A DNA stretch of 64,000 nt from Streptomyces mobaraensis NBRC 13819 = DSM 40847 (GCF_017916255.1 NZ_CP072827.1:2480001-2544000); one strand, 5' to 3'. Positions 35,657-45,515 are shown, counted from the stretch's first letter. Notes: generated by a model from the letters alone, not told the origin. Translations and numbers: made by a program.

Positions 35657-36469
35657 TTACGCTGGTCCGCCCGCCGCCGTCGCCGCGCCGGCGGCCGGTG
35701 ATGAAACGGCCGTGGCAGCGTCGCGATCGGGCGCGAGCGGATCGGTCACCGTTCCGGTCTCATCGTCGAGCGGCCCCTGCGCCAGCCTGGTCACCGCAGC
35801 GGGGACCGGCGGCGCCAGGTCGGCCGTGGCGCGGAGCCCGGACAGGACGTCGTCGGGTCGAACGGCGGGTGTCGAATGCCGAACAACCAGCCGCAGTATC
35901 GCACAGGCACCGGTACCGGGCCTATCGGCCGGAGCGGCCACGGCCTCGAGTCGGCACACGGCACCCCGCGCGTCGAAGGTGCGCATCCCGTTCTTGGTGC
36001 GGCGCGCGACCTCCACGGTCTCCGCCGCGAGGAACGCCGCCACGGCCCGTTCGGCGTCGGCGACCTCCACCCCGTCCAGCCGCAGCTCCCAGAGGGAGCC
36101 CTCCAGCCGGTCGGCGAAGGAGGACGTCCGTGCCTCCACCGCGTCGACGATGTCGAGCCCGGCGGGCAGCGACTCGTCGAGCAGCTCCCTCAGCAGCGCG
36201 GGGTCGCGCGCCTCGGCGAGCTGGATCTCCAGGTACTCGGCCTCACTGCCCGTGCCGGTGGGTGCGGCATTGGCGTACGACACCTTGGGGTGCGGCGTGA
36301 AGCCGGCCGAATACGCCATGGGCACCTCGGCCCGGCGCAGCGCCCGCTCGAAGGCGCGCTGGAAGTCACGGTGGCTGGTGAACCGGAGGCGGCCGCGCTT
36401 GGTGTAGCGGAGGCGGATGCGCTGCACCGCGGGTGCGGGCGGCGGGCCTTCGGGCTGTCGCTTGCCCAG
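35657..36469 (-). CDS. TIGR03936 family radical-SAM-associated protein, probable CTG start
   Basis: 270 residues if begun at CTG 36469 (reading MGKRQPEGPPPAPAVQRIRLRYTK, split here as the conserved N-terminus), with GAAGGA seven bases upstream. A longer frame from a TTG at 36583 would add 38 residues that look non-conserved. Core motifs are RLRFTSHRDF and AYSAGFTPHPKVSY. The family is always found beside a TIGR03960 radical SAM protein, which is the next gene upstream here, and the two are often fused in other bacteria. Its biochemical role is not established. The C-terminal 60 residues are Pro/Ala-rich and variable. Confidence 0.85.
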   Translation of the reverse strand: MGKRQPEGPPPAPAVQRIRLRYTKRGRLRFTSHRDFQRAFERALRRAEVPMAYSAGFTPHPKVSYANAAPTGTGSEAEYLEIQLAEARDPALLRELLDESLPAGLDIVDAVEARTSSFADRLEGSLWELRLDGVEVADAERAVAAFLAAETVEVARRTKNGMRTFDARGAVCRLEAVAAPADRPGTGACAILRLVVRHSTPAVRPDDVLSGLRATADLAPPVPAAVTRLAQGPLDDETGTVTDPLAPDRDAATAVSSPAAGAATAAGGPA

Positions 36470-36677
36470 TGGTCTGTCCTTCGTGAGAGCGGTCGTACTG
36501 CTACCTAGAGTACGTGCTACAGGGGCCCCGCAAACCCGCCAGGGCCCCTTCTCGTACTCACGTCCTATTTCAGCGACGCTCAAACGAGACGTCTTCCCCG
36601 AACTCGCCCGTTGACGCCGTCGGCCCCGTCCGAGCTGGACGGGGCCGACGGGGCGAGAAGCACTACCGAGGGAAGTC

Positions 36678-38606
36678 CTACTGATTGACGACCGAGAGCG
36701 GCAGCAGCTTCTTGCCCGTCGGACCGATCTGAATGCTGGTGTCCATCTGCGGGCACACGCCGCAGTCGAAGCACGGCGTCCAGCGGCAGTCGTCGACCTC
36801 GGTCTCGTCGAGGGCGTCCTGCCAGTCCTCCCAGAGCCAGTCCTTGTCGAGGCCGGAGTCCAGGTGGTCCCAGGGCAGGACCTCCTCGTAGGTGCGCTCG
36901 CGGGTGGTGTACCAGTCGACGTCGACGCCCTGCGGGGGCAGGGTCTCCTCGGCGCACTTCATCCACTGGTCGTAGCTGAAGTGCTCGCGCCAGCCGTCGA
37001 AGCGGCCGCCGGACTCGTAGACCGCGCGGATGACCGCGCCGACGCGGCGGTCGCCGCGCGAGAGCAGGCCCTCGACGATGCCGGGCTTGCCGTCGTGGTA
37101 GCGGAAACCGATCGAGCGGCCGTACTTCTTGTCACCGCGGATCTTGTCGCGCAGCTTCTCCAGGCGGGCGTCGGTCTCCTCGGCGGAGAGCTGCGGCGCC
37201 CACTGGAACGGGGTGTGCGGCTTGGGCACGAAGCCGCCGATGGACACCGTGCAGCGGATGTCGTTGGAGCCGGAGACCTCGCGGCCCTTGGCGATGACGT
37301 TGACCGCCATGTCGCCGATCTGCAGGACGTCCTCGTCGGTCTCCGTCGGCAGGCCGCACATGAAGTACAGCTTCACCTGGCGCCAGCCGTTGCCGTACGC
37401 GGTGGCGACGGTCCGGATCAGGTCCTCTTCCGAGACCATCTTGTTGATGACCTTGCGCATGCGCTCGGAGCCGCCCTCGGGGGCGAAGGTCAGACCGGAG
37501 CGGCGGCCGTTGCGGGTCAGCTCGTTGGCGAGGTCGACGTTGAACGCGTCCACGCGGGTCGACGGCAGCGAGAGGCCGATCTTGTCCTCTTCGTAGCGGT
37601 CGGCGAGGCCCTTGGCGATGTCGCCGATCTCCGTGTGGTCGGCGGAGGACAGCGACAGCAGGCCGACCTCCTCGAAGCCGGTCGCCTTCAGACCCTTGTC
37701 GACCATCTCGCCGATGCCCGTGATCGAGCGCTCCCGCACCGGGCGGGTGATCATGCCCGCCTGGCAGAAGCGGCAGCCGCGGGTGCAGCCGCGGAAGATC
37801 TCGACGGACATCCGCTCGTGCACCGTCTCCGCCAGCGGGACCAGCGGCTGCTTGGGGTACGGCCACTCGTCGAGGTCCATGACGGTGTGCTTGGACACGC
37901 GCCACGGCACGCCGGAGCGGTTGGGGACGACGCGGGCGATCCGGCCGTCGGGCAGGTACTCGACGTCGTAGAACCGCGGAACGTAGACGCCGCCGGTCTT
38001 CGCCAGGCGGAACAGCACCTCGTCGCGTCCGCCCGGCCGGCCCTCCGCCTTCCAGGCCCGGACGATCTCCGTCATCTCCAGGACGGCCTGCTCGCCGTCG
38101 CCGATGACCGCGCAGTCGATGAAGTCGGCGATCGGCTCCGGGTTGAACGCCGCGTGCCCGCCCGCGACGACGATCGGGTCGTCCAGCGTGCGCTCGCTCG
38201 CGTCCAGCGGGATGCCCGCCAGGTCCAGCGCGGTGAGCATGTTGGTGTAGCCGAGCTCGGTGGAGAAGCTGAGGCCGAAGAGGTCGAACTCCTTGACCGG
38301 CCGGTGGGCGTCCACCGTGAACTGCGGCACGCCGTGCTCGCGCATCAGCGCTTCCAGGTCGGGCCAGACGCTGTAGGTGCGCTCGGCGAGGACGCCCTCG
38401 CGCTCGTTGAGGACCTCGTACAGGATCATGACGCCCTGGTTGGGCAGCCCGACCTCGTAGGCGTCGGGGTACATGAGCGCCCAGCGGACGTCACACTCGT
38501 CCCAGTTCTTGACGGTGGAGTTGAGCTCTCCGCCGACGTACTGGATGGGCTTCTGGACGTGCGGGAGAAGCGCTTCCAGGCGCGGGAAGACCGACTCGAC
38601 AGGCAT
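36678..38606 (-). CDS. TIGR03960 family B12-binding/radical SAM protein
   Basis: 642 residues from ATG 38606 (MPVESVFPRLEALLPHVQKP); an in-frame ATG 15 nt upstream is the alternative. The N-terminal B12-binding-like domain (about 50-230) includes ALMYPDAYEVGLPNQG and VAGGHAAFNPEP. The radical SAM core has the iron-sulfur ligands in CTRGCRFC (CxxxCxxC) near residue 275. A C-terminal Cys cluster (CFDCGVC) may hold a further cluster. The substrate is unknown. It is paired with the TIGR03936 gene 200 bp downstream, a constant partnership. Confidence 0.93.
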   Translation of the reverse strand: MPVESVFPRLEALLPHVQKPIQYVGGELNSTVKNWDECDVRWALMYPDAYEVGLPNQGVMILYEVLNEREGVLAERTYSVWPDLEALMREHGVPQFTVDAHRPVKEFDLFGLSFSTELGYTNMLTALDLAGIPLDASERTLDDPIVVAGGHAAFNPEPIADFIDCAVIGDGEQAVLEMTEIVRAWKAEGRPGGRDEVLFRLAKTGGVYVPRFYDVEYLPDGRIARVVPNRSGVPWRVSKHTVMDLDEWPYPKQPLVPLAETVHERMSVEIFRGCTRGCRFCQAGMITRPVRERSITGIGEMVDKGLKATGFEEVGLLSLSSADHTEIGDIAKGLADRYEEDKIGLSLPSTRVDAFNVDLANELTRNGRRSGLTFAPEGGSERMRKVINKMVSEEDLIRTVATAYGNGWRQVKLYFMCGLPTETDEDVLQIGDMAVNVIAKGREVSGSNDIRCTVSIGGFVPKPHTPFQWAPQLSAEETDARLEKLRDKIRGDKKYGRSIGFRYHDGKPGIVEGLLSRGDRRVGAVIRAVYESGGRFDGWREHFSYDQWMKCAEETLPPQGVDVDWYTTRERTYEEVLPWDHLDSGLDKDWLWEDWQDALDETEVDDCRWTPCFDCGVCPQMDTSIQIGPTGKKLLPLSVVNQ

Positions 38607-38702
38607 CACGATGTCTCTCATGAGCGGGCAGGGGTGACCCTCAAGAGTAACGTGCCCGGCGGGACCGCGGCCCGGACCGGCCGTCACGCTCCGTGGCCGG
38701 GG

Positions 38703-40238
38703 CTACGGCGTCGCCTTCGCGGCCTCCTCCCACACCCCTGCCAGCTGCCGCTCCCCCTCCGCCGCCCGTGCCTCCTCGCGCCCGTACAGCAGCCCGTAGG
38801 TGAAGGTCGCCTCCCCCGCCACCGCGGCCTGGGTGCTGATCTGACGCAGGACGTTCCGGGTGAGGACGCTGTCCTGGTGGTCGCCGAGGACGGTCTGGAC
38901 GGCCTTGAGCCGTTTGGCGAGGCGCTTGGCGTCCTTGCCGAGTGCCGGAGCCGCCGCCTCCGCCGCGTAGCGGGCCCGCTTGGCGGCCTTGCGGGCCTCG
39001 TGGAGGGCCGCGTCGCGGGCCGGGCCCGGGTCGGTGGCGAGGGCGTGCGCGATCCGCGCCGCGAGCCGCTCGTGGTCCCGGCGCACCGCCTTGACCAGGG
39101 CCTTCTCCGAGGCTTCGGCGGCGCCCTGGCGCAGCGGCGGGTCGGTGACGAGGGCGTCGAGCCGGCCCAGCAGGGCCAGGTGGCGCTCGCTGTCGAGGGC
39201 GTCGGTGACCCGGCGGCGGGTCTCGGCGCGGCTGCGGTTCGACCAGATGCGCAGGCGGGCGCGGACCGGGCCGCGGACGAGGGGGCGCGGGAGGTCGTCC
39301 AGGTGGTGCCGGAGGCGTTCCACGACCACCTCGCGGTCGCGGTCCGCCCCCAACTCGACGGCGAGCCAGCGGAGTTCGGTTCCCAGTGGGCCGGTGACGC
39401 GGGGGTCGAGGAGTCTGCCGTAGGTGCGGAGGGCGCTGCGCAGCCGCCGGGTGGCGACGCGCATCTGGTGGACGGCGTCCTCGGTGCCGAGCCGGGCGCC
39501 GGGATCGAGGGCGACGACGGCCTCGGCCTGCTCGCGGAGGTGGGCGAGGACGACGCGGGCGGCGTCGCCCGCGGCGGGTGCCTCCCCGCCTTCTTCGGCG
39601 GGGTCATCTCCGCCGAGCTGGTCTCCGGCGAGGGCCCGCGCGAGTTTGCTGCCGGAGCGCGACGGGCGCAACCCGGCCTCGCGCAGGCGCGGTTCGAGGA
39701 CGTCGAAGAGGCCGGGGTCGGCGCCGGGGCCGAGTTCCACCTCGATCTCGGTCCAGGCGGCCATCGCCCCGGGGTCCTCCCCCGCCGGCCGTCCGGCGCT
39801 GACGGAGTCGGTGCTGACCTCGGCGAGGAGGCTGCCGCGCGCGTCGAGGAGGTGCCGGACGTCGCGGCGGGAGACGACGCGCGCCAGCGGGGCGAGCGGG
39901 GCGCCCCGGGTGCGGGCTCGGACGAGGGCGGCGAGCCGGCGCGGGATGACGTCCGTGAGCGGGGCGCGCACCTCGTCGCGCACCCCGGGGGCGACGGGCA
40001 GCTTGAGGTGCCATCCGGCGTCGCCCCCGGTACGGCGGCGCAGGGTGATGCCGGCGGCGAGGAGGCGGCGGTCGGCGGTGTCGTAGTAGACGGCGTCGAG
40101 GACGTCCGTCCCCCGGTCGACGACGCGGGCGACGGGTCCGGCCCCGCCGAGGTCGGGCAGCCGTACCGGGGACGTTCCGTCGTCGGCCTCGTACTTCCGC
40201 TCGATCTCCCGCGCTGTCGCGCTCCGGACCCGGTCCAT
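38703..40238 (-). CDS. CYTH and CHAD domain protein
   Basis: 511 residues. The N-terminal CYTH domain (about 8-200) opens with EIERKYE (the ExExK signature) and has the tunnel-fold residues RRRTGGDAGWHLKLP and SSR-like SRSGSKLARAL. The C-terminal CHAD domain (about 225-505) is all-helical with conserved His/Arg/Lys: VHQMRVATRRLRSALR, RHHLDDL, HEARKAAKRARYAAEA and LGDHQDSV. CYTH proteins process triphosphates, and CHAD domains bind inorganic polyphosphate. A polyphosphate-related role is inferred. It lies between the radical SAM gene and rodA on the same strand. Confidence 0.93.
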   Translation of the reverse strand: MDRVRSATAREIERKYEADDGTSPVRLPDLGGAGPVARVVDRGTDVLDAVYYDTADRRLLAAGITLRRRTGGDAGWHLKLPVAPGVRDEVRAPLTDVIPRRLAALVRARTRGAPLAPLARVVSRRDVRHLLDARGSLLAEVSTDSVSAGRPAGEDPGAMAAWTEIEVELGPGADPGLFDVLEPRLREAGLRPSRSGSKLARALAGDQLGGDDPAEEGGEAPAAGDAARVVLAHLREQAEAVVALDPGARLGTEDAVHQMRVATRRLRSALRTYGRLLDPRVTGPLGTELRWLAVELGADRDREVVVERLRHHLDDLPRPLVRGPVRARLRIWSNRSRAETRRRVTDALDSERHLALLGRLDALVTDPPLRQGAAEASEKALVKAVRRDHERLAARIAHALATDPGPARDAALHEARKAAKRARYAAEAAAPALGKDAKRLAKRLKAVQTVLGDHQDSVLTRNVLRQISTQAAVAGEATFTYGLLYGREEARAAEGERQLAGVWEEAAKATP

Positions 40239-40346
40239 GCCGTCGAATCTAGTCGCCGGACGCGCCCGGCGGCAGGCCGATCTCGGACACCGCGGGGCCA
40301 GGGCCCCGGACCCGGCACGGCCGCCGCCCCGCCGGGCACCCCCGGC

Positions 40347-41555
40347 CTAGGCCGACGCCAACGGCCGCTGCACCTTGATCGACTGGAGGAGACCGACGGC
40401 GATCCAGGCGGCGAACATCGACGAGCCGCCGTACGAGACGAACGGCAGCGGCAGCCCGGTCACGGGCATGATCCCCAGGGTCATGCCGATGTTCTCGAAG
40501 GACTGGAAGGCGAACCAGGCGATGATCCCCGCGGCCACGACCGTCCCGTACAGCTCGGTCGTCTCACGGGCGATGCGGCAGGCGCGCCAGAGGATGACGC
40601 CGATCAGGAAGATGATCGTGCCCGCCCCGACGAAGCCCAGCTCCTCGCCCGCGACGGTGAAGATGAAGTCCGTCTGCTGCTCGGGAACGAACTGCCCGGT
40701 GGTCTGGGAGCCGTGGAAGAGGCCGGAACCGGTGAGGCCGCCGGAACCGATGGCGATCCGGGCCTGCTTGGTGTTGTAGCCGACGCCGGCCGGGTCGAAG
40801 GCGGGGTTGGCGAACGCGGCGAAGCGGTTGATCTGGTACTCGTCCAGTATCCCGAGCTGCCAGATCAGTACGCAGCCGAGCACGCCCGCCCCCAGCAGCC
40901 CGGCGATCCACCGGTTGGACGCGCCGGAGGCCAGCAGCACGGCGAGCACGATGACGACGAGGACCATCACCGAGCCCAGGTCGGGCATCAGCAGGATGAC
41001 GAGGATGGGCACGGCGGCGATGCCGAGCGCCTGCAGGACGGTGCGGTGGTCGGGGTGCGGCCGGTCGCCGGCGTCCACGGCCTGGGCCAGCAGCATGGCC
41101 ATGCCCAGGGTGATGGTGATCTTCGTGAACTCGGAGGGCTGGATGGAGAACCCGCCGCCGAGCTGGATCCACGACCGGGCGCCGTTGATCGTCGCGCCCA
41201 GCGGGGTGAGCACGGAGAGGCAGCCGAGCACGGAGACCACGTAGAGCACGGGGACCGCGCCGCGCAGCGTCCGGTGGCCGGCCCAGACGGCGCCGGCGGC
41301 GAGGGCGAGCCCTATGCCGATGTTGAGGAGGTTGCGCAGCAGGAAGTAGTAGGGGTCGCCGTGGGTCAGCTCGGTGCGGCCGCGGGTGGCGGAGTAGACG
41401 AGCAGGGTGCTGAAGCCGGACAGGACGAGCGCGGCGAGGAGCATCACCCAGTCGAGGCGGCGGACCACGGAGTCGCGGTCGGTGAGCCGGGCCCAGGCTG
41501 AGCGCTGCGGGGCGAAGCGGCGGATGCGGAAGCCGTCGGCGCTCATACCGCTCAT
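40347..41555 (-). CDS. rodA: RodA/FtsW/SpoVE family peptidoglycan glycosyltransferase (Sfr)
   Basis: 402 residues, about ten membrane helices. A SEDS-family enzyme that polymerises lipid II for wall growth with its partner PBP2, encoded 19 nt upstream. SEDS signatures: YNTKQARIAIGSGGLTGSGL, GQFVPEQQTDFIFTVAGEELGF and the C-terminal PFVSYGGSSM. The start may be 41555 (MSGMSADGF) or nine nt later. In S. coelicolor the gene at this place is called sfr and belongs to the mre cluster needed for spore walls. Confidence 0.95.
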   Translation of the reverse strand: MSGMSADGFRIRRFAPQRSAWARLTDRDSVVRRLDWVMLLAALVLSGFSTLLVYSATRGRTELTHGDPYYFLLRNLLNIGIGLALAAGAVWAGHRTLRGAVPVLYVVSVLGCLSVLTPLGATINGARSWIQLGGGFSIQPSEFTKITITLGMAMLLAQAVDAGDRPHPDHRTVLQALGIAAVPILVILLMPDLGSVMVLVVIVLAVLLASGASNRWIAGLLGAGVLGCVLIWQLGILDEYQINRFAAFANPAFDPAGVGYNTKQARIAIGSGGLTGSGLFHGSQTTGQFVPEQQTDFIFTVAGEELGFVGAGTIIFLIGVILWRACRIARETTELYGTVVAAGIIAWFAFQSFENIGMTLGIMPVTGLPLPFVSYGGSSMFAAWIAVGLLQSIKVQRPLASA

Positions 41556-41574
41556 GTCGTACCGCTCATGTCGC

Positions 41575-43719
41575 TCACTCTTCCTGCTTCTCTTCCTTGC
41601 GGGCGGGCTCGGACGGCGGCGGGTCGATGTGCGCGGCGACGATGCTGCCGTCCTTGTCGATCTTCGGCAGACCGGCCTCGGGCCGGGGCAGCAGCGCCTT
41701 CTTGGCGTCGATCTTCCCCTGTTCGTCCACCCCGTACAGGGCGTTGTAGATCTTCCGGACGGCCGGTCCCGAGGCGCCGGAGCCGGTGCCGCCCTGGGAG
41801 ATCGTCATGACGATGGTGAAGTCCTTGGTGTACGTGGCGAACCAGGACGTCGTCTGCTTGCCGGCGACCTCGGCGGTGCCGGTCTTGGCGTGCATCGGGA
41901 TCTCCTTCTGCGGCCAGCCCTGGAAGCGCCAGGCGGCGCTGCCCTGGGTGGCGACGCCGGCCAGCGCGGCGTCGAGCTGGTCGCGGGTCTTCCCGTCGAA
42001 GGGCAGCTTCCCGTGCGCCTTCGGCCGGATCTCGCGGATCCGCTTGCCGTCGGGGCTGATGATCGCCTTGCCGACGGTGGGGTCGTGGAGGGTGCCGCCG
42101 TTGCTGATGGCCGCGTAGATGGTGGCCATCTGGATGGGGGTGACGAGGGTGTCGCCCTGTCCGATGGAGTAGTTGACGGAGTCGCCGGCGCGCATGCGGG
42201 CGAACGACTCGCAGTTCTCCTTGGCGATCTCGGCCGCGTAGTCGCCCTTCCCGGCCCCCCGGCCCTGCTTGCACCAGGCGTCCTTGTTGGCCTCCCAGTA
42301 CCGCTTCTTCCAGTCGCGGTCCGGGACCCGGCCGCGGACCTCGTTGGGCAGGTCGATGCCGGTGGGCTTGCCGAGGCCGAACTCGTGGGCGGTCCGGTAG
42401 AACCAGTCCTTGGGGTGCTTGGGGTTGTTGCCGCCGTCCTTCTGCCACTGCCGGTAGGCCAGGTCGTAGAAGACGGTGTCGCAGGAGACCTCCAGCGCCC
42501 GGCCGAGGTCGATCGGGCCGTACCCCTTGGACTCGAAGTTCTTGAAGACCTGGTGACCGATGTTGTACGAGCTCGAGCAGTTGTATTTGTCGGTGAACGG
42601 ATAGCCCGCGTTGACGGCCGCCGTGGCGGAGATGACCTTGAACACCGAGCCGGGCGCGGACTGGCCCTGGATGGCCCGGTTGAGCAGCGGGTAGTCGGAG
42701 TCCTTGCCGGTCAGGGCCTGGTAGTCCTTGGCGGAGATGCCGCCCACCCAGGCGTTGGGGTCGTAGGTGGGGTTGGAGGCCATGGCCACCACCCGGCCGG
42801 TCTTGGACTCCATGACGACGACGGCGCCCGCGTCGGCCTTGTAGGTGGTGCCGGTGTTGCGGTCCATCTCCTGCCGGGCGTCCTTCATCGCCTGGTCGAG
42901 CTCGCGTTCCGCTATGGCCTGCACGCGTGCGTCGATGCTGGTGACGACGTTGGAGCCGGGCTCGGCCCGGTCGCTTCTGGCCTTGCCGATGACGCGGCCG
43001 AGGTTGTCGACCTCGTACCGGGTGACGCCGGCCCGGCCGCGCAGCTCCGCGTCGTACTGCCGCTCCAGCCCGTTGCGGCCGATCTCGTCGGAGCGCATCA
43101 GCGGGGTGCGGGAGTCCTTCGCCTGGGTGATCTCGTCGTCGGTCACCGGCGACAGATAACCCAGCACCTGCGCGGTGTTGGAGCCGCCGGGGCCGGGGTA
43201 GCGGCGGACGGCCATCGGCTCGGCGGTGATGCCGGGGAAGTCCTCGGCGCGCTCGCGGATCTGCAGGGCCTGCTGGGTGGTGGCCTCGTCGGTGATCGGG
43301 ATCGGCTGGTAGGGCGAGCCGGCCCAGCAGGGCTTGGGCGTCTTGGCGTCGCACAGCCGCACCTTGGCCGCCACGTCCTCCGGCTTCAGGCCGAGCACCC
43401 CGGCGAGCCGGGTGAGGACGCCCTTGCCCTTGTCCCGCATCTTCATCAGGTCGGTGCGGTCGGCCGAGACGACCAGCCGCGTCTGGTTGTCGGCGAGCGG
43501 GATGCCGCGCGCGTCCAGGATCGAGCCGCGGGTCGCGGGCACGATGACCTGCTGGATGTGGTTGCTGGCCGCCTCGGCGGTGTACTCGTCGCCGTTGCGG
43601 ATCTGCAGGTACCAGAGGCGTCCGCCCAGCGTGAGCAGGAGCGAGACGACGAGGATCTGGATGACCACCAGCCGGATGGTGATCCGGGAGGTCCGGCCGG
43701 TCTCGGGGATGTTGCTCAC
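41575..43719 (-). CDS. pbp2: Penicillin-binding protein 2 (class B transpeptidase)
   Basis: 714 residues from a GTG at 43719 (MSNIPETGR). An N-terminal membrane anchor (ITIRLVVIQILVVSLLLTLGG) is followed by the PBP dimerisation region (RGSILDARGIPLADN) and the transpeptidase domain: SVFK (SxxK) near residue 360, SCD (SxN position) near 415 and KTG near 610. It crosslinks peptidoglycan strands made by RodA. The C-terminal tail is Lys/Glu-rich. Overall order mreB-mreC-mreD-pbp2-rodA is preserved. Beta-lactams would target the Ser of SVFK. Confidence 0.96.
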   Translation of the reverse strand: MSNIPETGRTSRITIRLVVIQILVVSLLLTLGGRLWYLQIRNGDEYTAEAASNHIQQVIVPATRGSILDARGIPLADNQTRLVVSADRTDLMKMRDKGKGVLTRLAGVLGLKPEDVAAKVRLCDAKTPKPCWAGSPYQPIPITDEATTQQALQIRERAEDFPGITAEPMAVRRYPGPGGSNTAQVLGYLSPVTDDEITQAKDSRTPLMRSDEIGRNGLERQYDAELRGRAGVTRYEVDNLGRVIGKARSDRAEPGSNVVTSIDARVQAIAERELDQAMKDARQEMDRNTGTTYKADAGAVVVMESKTGRVVAMASNPTYDPNAWVGGISAKDYQALTGKDSDYPLLNRAIQGQSAPGSVFKVISATAAVNAGYPFTDKYNCSSSYNIGHQVFKNFESKGYGPIDLGRALEVSCDTVFYDLAYRQWQKDGGNNPKHPKDWFYRTAHEFGLGKPTGIDLPNEVRGRVPDRDWKKRYWEANKDAWCKQGRGAGKGDYAAEIAKENCESFARMRAGDSVNYSIGQGDTLVTPIQMATIYAAISNGGTLHDPTVGKAIISPDGKRIREIRPKAHGKLPFDGKTRDQLDAALAGVATQGSAAWRFQGWPQKEIPMHAKTGTAEVAGKQTTSWFATYTKDFTIVMTISQGGTGSGASGPAVRKIYNALYGVDEQGKIDAKKALLPRPEAGLPKIDKDGSIVAAHIDPPPSEPARKEEKQEE

Positions 43720-43762
43720 CGGGCGGCTCCCGGGACCGAGGGGCGCGCGATCGGTTGGACTG

Positions 43763-44452
43763 TCACAGGTGCTTGCCGCCCTTCCACTTGCTCCGCGTCC
43801 CCCGGGTCCCCCGTGACAGCCGCGTTCTGCGGACCTGCAGGCCGCCGAGCCCCTTGCCGCGCCCGCGCCCGCCGAGACCGGACAGCCGGCCGTACGCGCC
43901 CTCGCCGGCCGCGACGGCGGTGGCGCCCTCGGCGGTGAGCGGGTCGTTCTCGGCCCGCCTCGCCAGCGCCATGATCAGCGGCACGGTGAACGGCGCCAGC
44001 AGCAGGTCGTAGAGGGCGGCGGTGAGCAGCAGCCCGGTGAGGCCGACGTGCCGGGCGGCGGTGTCCCCGACCAGGGCGCCCACCCCCGCGTACAGCAGGG
44101 TGGAGACGACGGCCGCGCCGAGGACGACGAGCAGCGGCACGGTGGCCGAGCGCAGCCGCCCGGTCTCCGGCCGGGCGAGCCCGACCAGGTAGCCGACGAC
44201 GCACAGCACCAGCGCGTAGCGGCCGGTCGCGTGGTCGGCGGGCGGGGCGAGGTCGGCGAGCAGGCCCGCGCCGAAGCCGACCAGGGCGCCGCCGGTGTGC
44301 CCGTAGACCAGGCCGAGGGCGACGACGACGAGGAGCAGCAGGTCGGGGACGGCGCCGGGCAGGTGGAGCCGGGCGAAGACGCTCACCTGGAGGACGAGGG
44401 CCACCACCACCAGCGCGGTCGAGAGCAGGATCCGGTTCAGGCGCATGGGCAT
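43763..44452 (-). CDS. mreD: Rod-shape/spore-wall protein MreD
   Basis: 229 residues, five to six membrane helices with the MreD motif ARLHLPGAVPDLLLLVVVALG and ADLAPPADHATGRYALV. The last 45 residues are a basic Gly/Arg/Lys tail (GGRGRGKGLGGLQVRRTRLS). It links MreC to the membrane synthesis machinery. The start lies four nt after the mreC stop. Streptomyces grow at tips through DivIVA rather than MreB; this system is used mainly in sporulation. Confidence 0.93.
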   Translation of the reverse strand: MPMRLNRILLSTALVVVALVLQVSVFARLHLPGAVPDLLLLVVVALGLVYGHTGGALVGFGAGLLADLAPPADHATGRYALVLCVVGYLVGLARPETGRLRSATVPLLVVLGAAVVSTLLYAGVGALVGDTAARHVGLTGLLLTAALYDLLLAPFTVPLIMALARRAENDPLTAEGATAVAAGEGAYGRLSGLGGRGRGKGLGGLQVRRTRLSRGTRGTRSKWKGGKHL

Positions 44453-44456
44453 GGGG

Positions 44457-45401
44457 TCAGTCCCTGGGTTCGGCGCTCGGCGTCGGGGTGGCCGTGACGG
44501 TCACCGTGGGCGTGGGCTTGGGGGCCTCGGGCTTGGGCGGCAGCACGCTGTCGCGCGGGTCGGCCTTGGGCGGTTCGACGACGACGCCGACCAGGTCGAG
44601 CTTGCTGAAGCCGACGAAGGGCCGCACCTGGAGGGTGCGGGTGAGCCGGCCGCCGGAGGGCTCGACGCGGACGACCTCGCCGACCGGGACGCCGGGGACG
44701 AAGGGCTTGTCCTTGCTGGAGCCGAAGGTGACCAGGCGGTCGCCGGGCCGGACGGCGGCCTTGCCGTTGAGCAGCTCCACGCGCAGGCTGCTGTCCCCCT
44801 GCCCGCCCGCGAAACCGATCTCGCCGCTCTTCTCCAGCCGGGTGCCGACGGTGAACTTGGGGTCGGTGACCAGGAGGACGGTCGAGGTGGACGGGCCGAC
44901 GGTGGTGACGCGGCCGACGAGCCCGTCCCCGTTGAGGACGGTCATGTCGCGCTTGACGCCGTCGTTGCTGCCGAGGTCGATGGTGACGGTCCAGGAGAAG
45001 CCCTGGGCCGCTCCTATGGCGATGACCTGGGCGCCCTTGATGCCGTACTGGCCGCGTCCGGCGGTGCCGAGCATCTTGTCGAGCTCGCGGACCCGGGCGT
45101 TGTTGCGGTCGTCGCTGCCGAGCCGCTGCTTGAGGGCGGTGTTCTCGCGCTCCAGCCGGGTGATCCGGTCGCTGCGGTCGCCCGAGTCGCGGACGGCGGC
45201 GACCGCGTCGGCGACCGGGTCGACGATCCCCGCGACGCCCTTCTCCACCGGCCCGAAGGCGGTGGCGGCGGCGCGCCGGGCGCCGTCGAGCGGGGACCGG
45301 TCGCCGCCCCGGATATCGACCGTGATCAGCGCGAACGCGACGGCGATCAGCAGCACCAACAGCAGCCGGCTCTCTCGTGTGTCCCTCACGTGCGGCGGCA
45401 T
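44457..45401 (-). CDS. mreC: Rod-shape/spore-wall protein MreC
   Basis: 314 residues: a short basic N-terminus, one membrane segment (LLLVLLIAVAFALITVDI), a coiled coil (about 70-105, DRITRLERENTALKQRL) and the beta-domain MreC core (GQYGIKGAQVIAIG, DLGSNDGVKRDMTVLNGDGLVGRV, ELLNGKAAVRPGDRLVTFGS). The tail is Pro/Thr-rich (PKPTPTVTVTATPTP), likely extracellular and glycosylatable or phosphorylatable. It is an outer-face scaffold between MreB and PBP2. A GTG 12 nt downstream (VRDTRES) is an alternative start. Confidence 0.95.
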   Translation of the reverse strand: MPPHVRDTRESRLLLVLLIAVAFALITVDIRGGDRSPLDGARRAAATAFGPVEKGVAGIVDPVADAVAAVRDSGDRSDRITRLERENTALKQRLGSDDRNNARVRELDKMLGTAGRGQYGIKGAQVIAIGAAQGFSWTVTIDLGSNDGVKRDMTVLNGDGLVGRVTTVGPSTSTVLLVTDPKFTVGTRLEKSGEIGFAGGQGDSSLRVELLNGKAAVRPGDRLVTFGSSKDKPFVPGVPVGEVVRVEPSGGRLTRTLQVRPFVGFSKLDLVGVVVEPPKADPRDSVLPPKPEAPKPTPTVTVTATPTPSAEPRD

Positions 45402-45515
45402 GCCCTTCTCGTCGGGTCTCCTCTGACCGGCGGGCCGGGTGGACGCCGGTCACCGGCAGCAGCGTTCTGCCTGTATATCAGGTTGTTTCCGCCGGGCGGC
45501 GGTGCCGGTGGCGGG

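Noticed and set aside
31037..35701. Very long plus-strand open frame opposite rne
   Set aside because: It is the antisense shadow of rne: low-complexity Gly/Leu/Arg product, no domain, while the minus frame has all RNase E motifs.
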